DNA from: Melieria omissa
Lineage: Eukaryota; Arthropoda; Insecta; Diptera; Ulidiidae
Assembly: GCA_963971225.1 (NCBI GenBank)
Contig: OZ020269.1
Location: 99,635,905-99,699,904, forward strand
Direction: 5' to 3'
DNA: 64,000 nucleotides
Positions 46,281-56,699 of this stretch are shown here, one piece after another. The position numbers and the translations under genes are program-made. The notes under the pieces were generated by a model, which did not search any database, had not been told where the DNA came from, and saw only the letters and a list, made by a program, of their open reading frames with translations. Numbering within the stretch: position 1 is the first letter of the stretch; every line of letters begins with the position of its first letter.

Positions 46281-46761
46281 TCGGGACTGCTACAATAAAT
46301 AACTTAAAAACCGCAAACCTAAAGCAAAGGTTACTGAGATTTATTTTGAATCCTTAACTGAGTTGAAAATACGGCTTTCACTTCTTTTGATGAAAAACAA
46401 TTATTTCAATTAGGTGATGGGCGATCAAGGAGATGTTAGAAACTAATATAATTTTGCAGGATTGGTACTATGGACATTTGGCACATTTCCAAAATACTAG
46501 CTTCTAAAAATTTTAAAATCGAGTTTTTCACTCCACCCTAATGCACAACGCGCACGAAGCGCACGACGCGCACTTAAGTTGCGGTCAATTGTGGCCGACT
46601 GATTGGTTGGTTGAATGGTGGTTTATTGGTGTATTCATGATTTCCAAACGACCGTACGAAGGTGCAATGAGAGGACAATAATAACGACGCGCAGTCAACC
46701 AGTAATTCAGGCAGCAGGAATTCGTTACGTAGGTCAGTCAATGCGGAGTACTTAAAGGGAC

Positions 46762-46785
46762 ACTTACCTGAAATTAAAAAAAAAT
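46762..46785 (-). promoter_or_regulatory. Candidate recursive (ratchet) splice site, CAG|GTAAGT
   Basis: On the minus strand a T9-AA-TTT tract runs into CAG (46770-46768), immediately followed by the perfect donor GTAAGT (46767-46762). A 3' splice site fused to a 5' splice site with no exon between is how recursive splicing points in very long Drosophila introns look. If genuine, a minus-strand host gene spans this window. Only the sequence match is seen. Confidence 0.4.
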
Positions 46786-47049
46786 GTATGTATTTATTGA
46801 ATGGAATTCATTGAAAATTTAAAATATATAGGTACAAAAGTTTCATAGAAAAAATGTTTTTCATGTAAATTTTAATGCTGCGAAAGTGTGAAACTTCAAT
46901 TATTTTCATTTAATCGACACTTATGAAATTTAATTTATTAAATTAATTATTCACGTACTGCAAATTATGAAAGTTTATGAGGAAGCTCTGAGGAAAAGGA
47001 TACCATAAGTTGATGGATGATAAGCTGAAACTTAATACTACATAGTTTC

Positions 47050-47310
47050 AGTAAAGTTGGCTCCAAAAGCCAAGTGTGAAGTGCCTGGGGCTCCAATCAC
47101 AGAGGTAGTGGTCTCGATTCGATGCTGGACGGTTCCACAATTCTCGAAAATTCAAATTGTTTACTAAATAATTCCAATTATTTTCCATCACTTTAGTATA
47201 ACTCAGACAGATATGTTTTCTTACAATAAACTTCTATCTTTCTCTCAACAACCAGTAGTGGTAGGCAGCTCGAAGCCATAATTATACTAAAACAACAACA
47301 AAAGCACTAG
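47050..47310 (+). repeat. Possible decayed tRNA-like SINE
   Basis: A GTGGTCTCGATTCGATGC box resembles a mutated B box. The stretch ends GTAGTGGTAGGCAGCTCGAAGCC..ATACTAAAACAACAACAAAAG, a tail-like sequence. The A box is unclear and no target duplication was found. Confidence 0.3.
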
Positions 47311-47333
47311 CAGTACCATTTCGAATTCATTAA

Positions 47334-47843
47334 CCTTCACTCTGTGCATGGTTTTTACACTGAGGAACTGAGTTCCCCATTTTTGAACCAGTATAGTTTG
47401 TAAGGGAATGAGTAAAATAATAGTTTTTTGGGAAATAATAGTATGAAATTTTTAATAATGTTTTTGTTGTTTGTTTTTTTGTATTCGTATTTTTATGTTA
47501 TTTATTTGCACACCGTCTTTGAATCTGTTATTCCACCGCAGTGTGTGCTCGTGATTTAAAACTTGAGTGGTTCAGAACTTGGATAAGTTTTGCATACAAA
47601 ATGTATTGGCCAAAGAAACGGGGTCATTTATTCCCCAAAGCACAACAAACAGTTTGTGTGCTTTTTTTTTGCTATATCTGCCTAATCATACTTGAACTGA
47701 GATATTTGTTTATTTTTTAGATTCCTCTCATCAATACCTTTCCAATGATATAAGTGTAAATATATCGTTTAGAAATAAAAACAATCACAATTTCATGTTT
47801 TATGTCGTCATGGGAACTGTATACCCCATGCACGGAGTGAAGG
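47334..47843. mobile_element. 510-bp TIR element, TAA TSD (PIF/Harbinger-like MITE)
   Basis: The ends CCTTCACTC(T/C)GTGCATGG are inverted repeats (17 of 18 identical); similarity continues to a GTTCCCCAT/GTTCCCAT box. TAA flanks both sides (47331-47333 and 47844-47846). A 3-bp TWA duplication is characteristic of PIF/Harbinger. There is no transposase frame inside. Confidence 0.75.
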
Positions 47844-48038
47844 TAAAGGAATATATCGCAGCGCACACATCACCCAAAATAAATGCATCAAAGACACCAA
47901 CCTTAGCGATTGCCAAGAACTTCTCTAGCAATCAACACAACCCAGTAATAAACTTTCAATAGGCTGCAACAAATGGCAGCCTCATCACTTTGGTCAGCTT
48001 GCTTGCTAGGCCAATCATGCACCCCGGCAGAACTTCAA

Positions 48039-48712
48039 TCATTTGAGGGACTCGCAGCGGCCAGGGTCTCACGTCGAGGCCGACAGGTATACCTTTGAAG
48101 TTGTCAAGGTAGTCGTCTACCTTGGTACCGTCATCAACAGCAACAATGATGTCAGCCTGGAGATAAATCGAAGGATTATTGTTGCCAACAGGTGCTACTA
48201 CGGTCTCGGTAGGCAATTGAGAAGTAGAGATCTCTCTCGACTGACAAAACTTGCACTTTATAGGACGCTTATCTTGCCCGTGCTCCTCTATGGCGTTGAA
48301 GCATGGACAATGACACGAAACGACATAGCGGCTCTTGGAGTGTTCGAGAGGGAGGTACTTCGCAAGATCTTCGGTCCTGTTTGGGTTGGTGACGACTATC
48401 GCATACGAACCAATAACGAGCTGTATGAGCTGTATAAGGACATGAATGTAGGTCATATCTGCCGTATGGACAATGAAGCTCCGGCGAAAAAAGTGTTCGA
48501 TGCGATAGGTGGGAGGTCGACGGTGAAGAGGGAGGCCGTGTCTCTGGTGAAAGGACCAAGTTGAAGAGACCCTATCATCTCTTGGTGTGACCAACTGGAG
48601 AAGGCGCACGCAAACCAGAGGCACCTGGAGAGAAGTTTTGCGCCAGGCCGTAACCCGATAACGCGTTGTTATGGCCAGTTAAATAAATAATAAATAAATA
48701 AAATAAACGAAA
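48039..48712 (+). pseudogene. RTE-like LINE 3' fragment (copy C)
   Basis: It begins GGGACTCGCAGCGG (QRPGSHVEADRYTFEVV) and continues with VVYLGTVINS, the YYGLGRQLRSRDLSR region, YGVEAWTMTR, FEREVLRKIFGPVWV and NELYELYKDM. A ~36-39 nt in-frame loss removes the RINIQRLRWL segment found in copy B; GHICRMD follows, then a frameshift at 48509. The 3' end GTTATGGCCAGTTAAATAAATAA is the same as copy B, with a TAAA-type tail instead of TAAG. It retains the GTACCGTCAT stretch that copy B lost. A 222-residue antisense frame over it is a shadow. Confidence 0.88.
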
Positions 48713-48719
48713 CAATAAA

Positions 48720-51700
48720 TAAAAGTACTAAAGCAGAAAAGTAAAGTATTTTAAATATCTCACCATAACTTTTAGTTATTTCCATTAAATGTGAGCCTAG
48801 ACCAAATTTTTACTAAATTTTCGAACTTTATGATTTTTAGGTCCATATGACACATGAATATGAAGCATTGCCGAGGGCACTTGTACTCACTTAGTTTGAA
48901 ATTGAAGGAGTTCAATTTCTGGTTCTCTTAAAAGTCCCAAAAATAAAGCTCAGAGTTCTGTAATGAATCTTTGTCGCTCATAATCGAAACGATAGCCCAA
49001 TGATGGACCCAGCTTGCTTAACTAGACATGTTATATAAAATTTGTTCTTTAAAGCTCCGGACATTCAAGAAAGGAGCACTAGGTTTCAGCTACAAGCAAA
49101 GATAAATCCTTGTACGCACTTAATTGTTAGAGAAATCAAATAACCTCAACTCAACGTCAAAGATTTAACACTAGAATACCCAGCCAATCTTATCTTCCTA
49201 AAAGACTCCACATAGAATCATGTCAAAAAAGAAGGGTAAACATTTTGTTAGTACTATTTTTAATTTTGTTACTTAATTTGGCTTTAACAAATAAAAATAT
49301 TAAGAAAATTTTTCGTCCAAAACACGATGTTGTAAAATAATAAAAAAACCTTAATTAAGTCGTTTTGATAGCCTTAGCCAGTCCTGGAGTTGAAGTGATT
49401 CAGTTAGGGGAAAATTCTCGCTAATGGCAAATGAGTCGGTACGGTTGGCCAATGCAGAGTTCTGTGTTGAAAAAAAATTTCTGATACTTGAAGCCTAATC
49501 TTAATTTAATATTCCCAGTATTTAATATGACATATGTCAACGTACAGAAATACATGTTTGCATGTATGTAAAATAGAAATAGAAATTTTGAGTGGCCAAA
49601 TCAGCATCGGCAGCAATCAAAGTCAAACATTAATTGAGCAGCCGGAAGGTGACACATCACACAGCAACTGAGTGATCCTAATCCTTTTTAAAGCCACTTA
49701 AATGCTCATTTTTACGCTTTAATGCTCAAACACACACGGACACACATTTGCAAAGAAACACATACATTGGTCCAGAAGCACAAAGGCATCAAAACAGACA
49801 CACATACACAGACACATCGCCACAGACATACAAAAACCCATCGCTGGAATTTCGGTTGCTTATGGCAATTTTTGATGTCAACAGCAATAACAATAAAAAC
49901 AACATTGCTCATCATTGTAGAACATTGCTCGATGTTCTTCTAATCGTTGCTCATTCGACGAAACTTAAATTTTTCTTTGACGTTTCTTGAGCTGTCGCTA
50001 CGTTCATAGAAAGTTCATAATAATTTCGGTTTCTATTCATGTTTTTGTTGTTGTTGCTATTATTGTCTGCTGCTATTCCTGTTGTCAATTCGTGTCATTG
50101 TCTGGTTTTTGTTGTCTTTGCTTTTGTTGTTGTGAATGTAAGTGTGCTTTGTTGTTTGCGCTGAAACGGATGTTTGTCATGACGACAACAACAACAACAC
50201 CAAAAACAATTTTTGTTTTCCTTGTCCATTTTTCAACTCTGTCTAGGAGAGCAAATATGTTTATGTTATTTTTAATTTTTTGAAGCAAAACAAATCGAAA
50301 TTTTTTTTTAGCAGCAAAAAATATTTTTAAAATGAAAAATTGAACTTAATTTTTCAGTTTAAAATTTGTATGTTCATGAAAAATTTAATTTAATTTTTCA
50401 TAAACGTACAAATTTTAAACCGAAATTTATTTTCAATTTGCTGCTGGACAGAAAACTCTTAAAGTGCGCCTAAAAGTATGCCGAACTAAAGTATAAAACT
50501 TTGACCATTGCAAGTTTTGCCTTTAAGGCTGATTTGTTCCAGAACTCTAGCAGATGTTAAGCCTAAAAGTATGCCACAAAAATAGTTTTATGAGTATTAA
50601 ACTAAATAAAATTTCTTGCCATGGTTTTTGACTTTTTTATATATGAAATAAAACAGAACACTGCCATCATGGTTATGATTTATGTGCAATATGCAAATCA
50701 AGAGATTTCTGCTTTATGAATAAAATTAAAAAAATAAATGGAAAATATCTACAAACAAATAAAATCAGGATTTTCAAAATTCAAGTGCATTGCCTTTTCA
50801 AGTCAACTCATAATAAATTTCAAGCACCATTGTTGTGTTGTTCAATTGTTTATCTGTGAGTGTGTCTGGGTGTGTGTGTGTTTGTGTGTGGGTATGTGTG
50901 TGGGCCTTTTGTATACGAGCACATGTTGGTTTTCGGTGGCAACTTGACATTGTCAATTTGATGCTTTTGTTTTTTTTTGCACCCAATACAAAATTGCAGA
51001 TACATGAGCTGACTTTATTGGCTTCCGTCTAAAGTGAGCAAAAGTATAAAAAAAATAAATATACTTTGAATGGTGTCACACAAGAACACGTCACACTTGC
51101 CGGCAAGCTCACACATGCATGCACACAACATCGAATGTAAACAAACCCCCCAGCGGATATGAATGAAATTAAAGAAGTGACTTGAGTTTCAAAGGTTCAC
51201 AGTCTACATAAACACATACATACATACATACATATATATTTATATTTATTTTTACATATACAAAGATTCACTTACACACATGTGCTTCGAATTGAGTGTT
51301 AGACATTCAAAGCAACTTTATTGTTCCTTAGTGAAGACTAAGTTGACTGTCTGTTGAAAAGGATTCAAATAGAAAGAAGATAAACGGCCAGGGGGGTTTC
51401 AAAGTGTTTAAATATTTGTAATTTGGTTTTGCATGTACTGAGTGTTTAGTACTGAATAGCGAAAGAAAGAGAAGACTTTAGTTGAGTGAAGCTTAAAGTT
51501 GAAGTTTAATTGAAAGTAGTGAATGAACATTGAGTGAAGTAATATAAAATATGCTCTACTTGTTCAATTAAAATGAAAATGTAGTGAGATAAAGTATGCC
51601 ACATGAGTTGTGTTCAAAAACAATAGTTTATGGTACATTTTTGTATTTACTGATAATTTTTTTTTAGACCTAATGATGACAGATTCTAAGTCACAATGCA

Positions 51701-52000
51701 ATGAAAGACAAGTTGGCTTAAGTAAAGTTGATTGCAAGTAAAGTAAGTATGGGTTGGATGTGAAAAACTGCAGTACGTTCAAATATGTTAAGCTGTAATG
51801 AGATTGAATTAAATAAAATGGAAAGTAAAGATTTTCGTTCATATGTGAGTACAGAGTACAAAAGAGGGCAGCTGCAGGTGAAGATGAAAATTGACTAAAC
51901 GAATAGCAAAACCAAAGCTCAATCCAGGGAAAGAGATATAAGGTAAAGTTGACAAAAAAAAATAAATAAAATAAGTAAACAAAAAACTTAATAAGTAAAA
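48720..52000. other. Spacer without recognisable gene
   Basis: AT-rich and CA-rich non-coding sequence with short simple repeats (for example GT-rich near 50855-50910). One 136-bp palindromic element (50310-50445) is annotated separately. No supported gene was found. Confidence 0.5.
50310..50445. repeat. 136-bp near-perfect palindrome (foldback MITE-like)
   Basis: The left half, AGCAGCAAA..TTTTTAAAAT...CAGTTTAAAATTTGTATGTTCATGAAAAATT, is mirrored by the right half, ending in AATTTGCTGCT, with almost no loop. Arms are about 65 bp with a few mismatches. Confidence 0.8.
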
Positions 52001-52152
52001 ATTAAGAATTGAGTATACGCCTAAAACTAGGCATTGGAAAGATGGTACCAGTTGGATTTGGGTGGAAGAAACAAAAGCTGCTGTGGAGCTTCGTATTGAG
52101 GAGTAGCCAAAGGAGTCGATTCAATATGGCTCACTGCAACTGGAGCTGTGTG

Positions 52153-52299
52153 CAGTGGCGCATAAAGGAAAAAGGAAGGTTTGGGGGTTTGAAACCCCCT
52201 AAATACAAAAATTTCTGGGGAAAAATATGGTTGCAAATGTTATTGAAATACAAAATTGTACGCGAAACCCCCAAAAAGTAGATCGTGTATACGCCAATG
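52153..52299. mobile_element. Short hAT-like MITE
   Basis: The start CAGTGGCGCAT and end ACGCCAATG form short inverted termini. Both sides carry GGGGGTTT/AAACCCCC subterminal repeats. The 8 bases beside each end are GCTGTGTG and AATGTGTG (6 of 8 identical), a possible decayed target duplication. The CAGTGGCG terminus is common to hAT MITEs. Confidence 0.55.
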
Positions 52300-52544
52300 A
52301 ATGTGTGCATCCTTCTTATGGAAAATTGTACATAAAGGTCTCAACCAACGACCTTATAGGATCCACTTCTTTATTAATACTACATCTAGAGCTTTTTTTA
52401 CGGTGACTTACAATGAATTTTGAAGCTAAATATTTTTCCTATACACATTAACCCTCAAGTTGGGTAGGCCATTTTGGAACCAATTTTAAACAAGTGAAAA
52501 ATAAACAATCAAAGACATTTTAAATTTTGACTTATTTCTTGTGT

Positions 52545-52950
52545 TCAAGATAAGTTATGAGTTTTTATGTATTAAATTTTTTTATATCTTAATCTAATAA
52601 AGTTAGAAGGACGAAATTAAAGGATGTATTAGTGTACAAATTAGTCCTTAAGATACATTAAAAAAAAAACAATTGGAAGTTTCCAAAAACTTTCAAGGTT
52701 ATAGTTTTAAAAGGACATTTTCAATACCTCTTCATCCTTTTGCGCCAAAACACTAAATTTCCTACGATTCTAAGAAGTTTTCTCTTTTATTTGATACCAG
52801 TATTGTAATGCTGCAATGCGCTAAATTTTTTAAATAAACATTTTTTTGACATTTCAAAGTCCTTTTAAAAAAAATCCTGACGTCAGAGGGAAAACATAAA
52901 AACGCAGTTTTGCTACATTTGGCCTTCGCGAGTATATAGATTTTTTCATG
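52545..52950 (-). repeat. Solo copy of foldback-element arm sequence (copy c)
   Basis: The minus-strand reading matches the arm order: CGCGAA.GGCCAAATGTAGCAAAACTGCG, CCTCTGACGTCAGGATTTTT, AAAAGGACTTTGAAAT, TTATTTAAAAAATTTAGCGCATTG, then AAAGGATGAAGAGGTAT and TTTCGTCCTTCTAACTTTATTAG. It joins the dispersed repeat at 52972 almost directly. Confidence 0.85.
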
Positions 52951-52971
52951 TAAAAAATTAAATTAAAATTA

Positions 52972-53345
52972 GAATTTTGTCGCGAATATTTTTTCAGTAC
53001 ACTTTGTCCTTAAAAAGTCCTGTTTTAAAGGAAATTTTTGGCATTCAGAAAAGCGGGTCTGATTGACCCATAAACATGAGAGCCAGAGGGTTAAAATGTT
53101 CCACAAAAATGTTATTCGTAGCATTTTACTAAAAATTGTAGAACACATCATATACCTTAAATATAAGGACGCATGGTTTTCATATGCTAATTCACAATAA
53201 GGATATGCAAAAGGAGCAAAACTTTGACCTCTCCTAAAAAACATTCCGACGCAAACTTTCAAAACGCCTGCATGCCTATATTTTTTTTTGGTTTCTACCA
53301 GAATCTGTTGTAAGCAATTTTTGATTTTGTTGTACAGTGTAATTT
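52972..53345 (+). repeat. Dispersed repeat, uninterrupted copy (empty mariner site)
   Basis: This is colinear with the sequences flanking the mariner at 33672-34414. At the equivalent of the insertion point it reads GAACACATCATATACCTTAAATATAAGG without any element. It serves as an internal paralogous empty site. Confidence 0.85.
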
Positions 53346-53940
53346 TCTGCTATAGAAGTTACACACGTATAATTTTGTTTGCATCTTCTACCAGAATCTG
53401 TTGTAAGAAACTTGTAATTTGAAGACAAATTTAATTTTGCTGTACAGTGTAATTTTTTCTATAAAAGTTACATAACGAATTCCTAAAAAATCCCAAAATT
53501 CCTGGATTGACCCTTTTAAATTACGAAATCCCGAAACATTGAGAACATACTTTGTAATTGAACGGCTTAGTTACAGCATTAATGTTAACAGTTTTGTCAC
53601 AAATTTACAAGTAAAGTTAACAAAATGTTAACAACAGGACCACATTGCAGGATAATCTGTGCTTTACGAGAAAATAAACAACTAACAAATGCAACAACAG
53701 TAACTGTTAGCGAATACTTGAACCATAAAAAAGCTTTCACAGATAACATTTTGTGGATGCTGTGATAGGTATCCTGCGAAAGCTTTTGATATGTTAACGA
53801 CAATGTTAAAGTGCTGTTAACATCTAAAAGAGTACAGTTATGTACATAACCATAAATTAATCTAACAAACTGTTAAAAAAAGCTTACAAATTCATAAATA
53901 TGCAAAATATTCGTTTAACATGCAAACACTTTAGTATTCA

Positions 53941-54060
53941 AGGAACTACTTTTTTACATTAGGCATAATTTTGAGAAAGTGTGGGAAATGTCTTAGACAA
54001 AGGAACTTGGTTTTTTTATTAGGTATTATTTTGAGAAAGTGTGAAAAGTGTTTTAGACAC
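53941..54060 (+). repeat. Two-unit tandem repeat, 60-bp period
   Basis: The two 60-bp lines align position by position: AGGAACT...TTTTTT.ATTAGG.AT.ATTTTGAGAAAGTGTG..AA.TG..TTAGACA. Confidence 0.9.
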
Positions 54061-54350
54061 AGACAGATAACATAGTACATCGATAAAGCCTTTAAATAAT
54101 TCTCTCTAAAAAACAAACAATTTAAAATATTTTATTAACACTTGAAAAATCCTTTAAAAGAAGCTATTGAAAAAGGATATTCAAGGATAGTTTTAAAAGA
54201 ACATTTTGTATACCTATGTGTAGTATCACACATGAAGGCCGAAGTGTGTCTCATACAAAGGCAACTAACATATCCTATGTACTTTCTACGTGCATTAACT
54301 TACAATGCCCAAAAGTAGGCTTTAGGTAAGTAATATAAATTTTCCAAATA

Positions 54351-54527
54351 CAGTACTTTTCGCTTAAAGCGAACTTCAAGGGACCGGGCAAAATGGTTCG
54401 TTTTAACCGAGAGTTCGCTTTAAAAGGGGTCCGTAATAAGCGAAAACATAGAGCGAGTACTTTTGAAATTGGTTCGTTTTAGGCGGAAAATCGTTTTAAA
54501 CGAGTTCGTTATAAGCGAAAAGCACTG
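54351..54527. mobile_element. 177-bp pogo/Tigger-like MITE
   Basis: The termini CAGTACTTTTCGCTTA and, inverted, CAGTGCTTTTCGCTTA start with the CAGT typical of pogo/Tigger elements. Internal repeats GGTTCGTTTTA and GTTCGCTTTAAAAGGGGTCCG also look Tigger-like. TA precedes the left end; the right flank is TG, a likely mutated TA. Confidence 0.75.
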
Positions 54528-54661
54528 TGTTTGCTTATTTTTCTTTATTGCATATATTTAGGCAACTTTCTATTAAAAAAACAGCTACGAAGGCAGCTGA
54601 TGAGACAATACCTTTAAATTAAATGCCTAAAAGTAGGCTTTAGATAAGTAGTTCATGGATT

Positions 54662-55061
54662 GGTTGGTTGGTTGGTTAAGTGGCTGCCTCTGTATGGGAC
54701 ACACTTAGGCCTATGGGCCCGTTGTGATACCACAAATTCCACCCGTTTGAAATGTGTATGCAACACTGTTTTTTCCAACATGTGATACAACACACATTTC
54801 AAACGGATGGTGGAAAGGGAGGGAGGAGACCTACAGTTTAACGCCGAATCCGAACGGCGATTGGCAGTTTTTTCTTTCACACTTGGAGGTTTTGCCATTG
54901 CCTGCCAAAAGCGCACTTGTGCGATTCTTGTAATTCTCATTTCCTTCATGTGGATAGCGATAGAAGTAAATGAGCGTTCTTTCCAGCCCAAGCCAGGAAT
55001 CGAACCTGGAGCGCTCGGTATGAGAAGCCAGCGCGCTACCCGCTGAGCTATCGAGGCCGAC
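54662..55061 (-). mobile_element. Complete tRNA-derived SINE with 12-bp TSD
   Basis: The direct repeat AGTTCATGGATT flanks the element (54650-54661 and 55062-55073). On the minus strand it starts with a tRNA-like head (55058 to ~54985): GCCTCGATAGCTCAGCGGGTAGCGC (A box; quoted in two parts as GCCTCGATAGCTC and AGCGGGTAGCGC), anticodon-loop region TTCTCATA, and GGTTCGATTCC (B box). A ~240-bp body follows. The final ~70 bp (TGTGGTATCACA..GGGCCC, GGCCTAAGTGTGT, GCCAC) is shared with the LINE 3' end at 10.13-10.25 kb. The tail is (CCAA)n. The head most resembles tRNA-Met; that origin is inferred. Confidence 0.9.
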
Positions 55062-55599
55062 AGTTCATGGATTAATTTCCAAATATTTTCTTCTTCCTCT
55101 TTATTGCATACATTTAGGCGATTTTATATTCAGAAAAAAACTGCAATGGCAGTTTTGATAAGACAGTATCATTAACTTAAAATGCCGAAAAGTAGGCTTT
55201 AGGTAAGAAGTTCATAGAACATTCTCCAAAAATTTTCATATTCTATTTTATTGCATACATTTAGGCGACAGCTGCAAAGGCAGTTTTGGTGAGACAGTAA
55301 GCAGTTTAAACACTCATGTTGATGAAGTCATTGTACTCAGATTTCATGCAAACTGTTTTGCTTTCTTGCTCACTTTTAGTTTTGGATCATTACAGAACAA
55401 GATTTGTTGTATCAATCGGCTGTCTATGAATTCAGCACACCATACTTCATTTAATTTGCTCTCATCTCGATTCGTCCCCCTATTAGTTTGTAATTTTTTT
55501 GCCATTTTGTAATTCTTTGTTTATGCGTTTGTCATTTGTATTTTAAATTTCATCATAGCTCATTGCCCCAGAAAACTTAGAACACAAGACCAATAAGTG

Positions 55600-56200
55600 A
55601 AAATGAAAATGAAAATGAACTGTGACAGTTACGAACAAATGGTGCCCTGACTTGTTGGCATTAAACGAACAATTCACTTAAGCGACATGTCAAAGCAAAC
55701 TCCGAACACCTGCTTCGCATCAATCCATGGACACGCATGGAACTTAACACACACACACGCACGCACACAAACAAAAGTGCCTACACACCGACAATTTGAA
55801 ATGGATTTATCCATAGCTAGTAGAAAAAATATATTAAAAAAATAAAGGACAAGGGGCCAGTTGACAACGTCGACAGCTTTTCCATAAATGAAATGCTAAA
55901 AAATTGTGAGGTAGACAAAAACTGTTGGTCAGTTTTATTTTGTGTCACAAAAATTGGTACAGAACCAAAAAAAATTACAAAGCGGAAAAAAGTTAACGAA
56001 TGTACACAATGCCGCAGGCTGCTTGAAGGGGGGGTTTACATATTTTTGCTATTGGAAAAAAGTACAGAAATATGCGGAATTTTTTATTGAACATTTGAAG
56101 TTCTTTATCATACCAGGAGGCTATTTTACAGCTGCCGTGCGGAGAAGCGCGAATTTAACTGCGAACTTGTGGTCAGCAAGAGACTTCGTCAACACATCTA
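55600..56200. other. Spacer without recognisable gene
   Basis: No supported gene; a short CA-rich patch occurs near 55750-55770. Confidence 0.5.
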
Positions 56201-56224
56201 TCGGTTCACTCCGATGAACGAACT

Positions 56225-56550
56225 GTATTGGGGACGATTATTGTATAATAACCAGCAACGAGCTGCGTGAGCTGTATGAAGACATGGAAATAGCGCAGCG
56301 AGTTAACATCCTTGGCCATTTCTGCCGCATGGACGATGAAGCTCCTGCGAAGAAGCTGTTCGATGCGTAAGTTGGAGGTCGAGGAAGAAAAGGGAGGTCG
56401 TGCTTCGGTGGAAGCACCAAGTTGAGAACGTCCTATGATTTGGTGGTGTGCCCAACTGGAGAAGGCACGCGCAAAGCAGAGGAACCTAGAGAAGCTTTTG
56501 CGGCAGATCGTAACACGGCAAAGGGTTTTTATGTCCAGTTAAACAAACAA
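56225..56550 (+). pseudogene. RTE-like LINE 3' fragment (copy D)
   Basis: Alignable to copy B from GGGGACGATTATTGTATAATAACC (IRTNNELYELY equivalent: SNELRELYEDMEIAQRVNI), followed by a loss of the QRLRWL codons, then HFCRMDDEAPAKKLFDA and a stop. Later frames give GRPCFGG-like and TNWRRHAQSRG-like pieces. The end GTCCAGTTAAACAAACAAGC corresponds to the GGCCAGTTAA(TAAN) end of copies B and C. It is decayed by stops and frameshifts. Confidence 0.75.
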
Positions 56551-56699
56551 GCAATGCATCCAATGAACTTTTGTATGTTTTTATTGTACAAAAATTGTTT
56601 TTTATCTCATAATTGCCCCTACGAGTTCTTCAAAATTAACTGCAATATTCCTTTACGTTAATTTCTAAAAATGTTTTCATCTCCTTTTAAAAATTCTGT

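Larger units (their letters stand above)
43915..46540. mobile_element. DNA transposon with TAGG-type TIRs and 8-bp TSD
   Basis: The ends read TAGGCCGGAGTGAAAA (left) and, inverted, TAGGGTGGAGTGAAAA (right). Further matching continues inward to GCTAG...AAATGTGCCAA (about 70 bp, imperfect). ATGCACAA flanks both sides (43907-43914 and 46541-46548). Removing the nested hAT MITE leaves a 2.0-kb element. Its coding remnant is on the minus strand. Eight-bp duplications occur in hAT and P-type elements, but the encoded remnant does not show the hAT dimerisation motif, so I leave the superfamily open. Confidence 0.85.
54295..55320. repeat. Short tandem array interrupted by two mobile elements
   Basis: AATGCC.AAAAGTAGGCTTTAG.TAAG recurs at about 54306, 54623 and 55182. 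TTTATTGCATA.ATTTAGGC followed by AGGCAG(C/T)T...GAGACA/AAGACA recurs at about 54545, 55100 and 55250. Subtracting the Tigger-like MITE and the SINE leaves units of roughly 110-160 bp. Confidence 0.75.

Noticed and set aside
47956..48624. 222-residue minus-strand frame
   Set aside because: Most of it is antisense to the RTE-like LINE copy C; similar antisense frames occur over copy B. No domain is recognisable.
54985..55061. Functional tRNA gene (Met-like) on the minus strand
   Set aside because: Acceptor and anticodon stems have mismatches, and the sequence continues into a body with a CCAA tail and a target duplication, so it is a SINE head.
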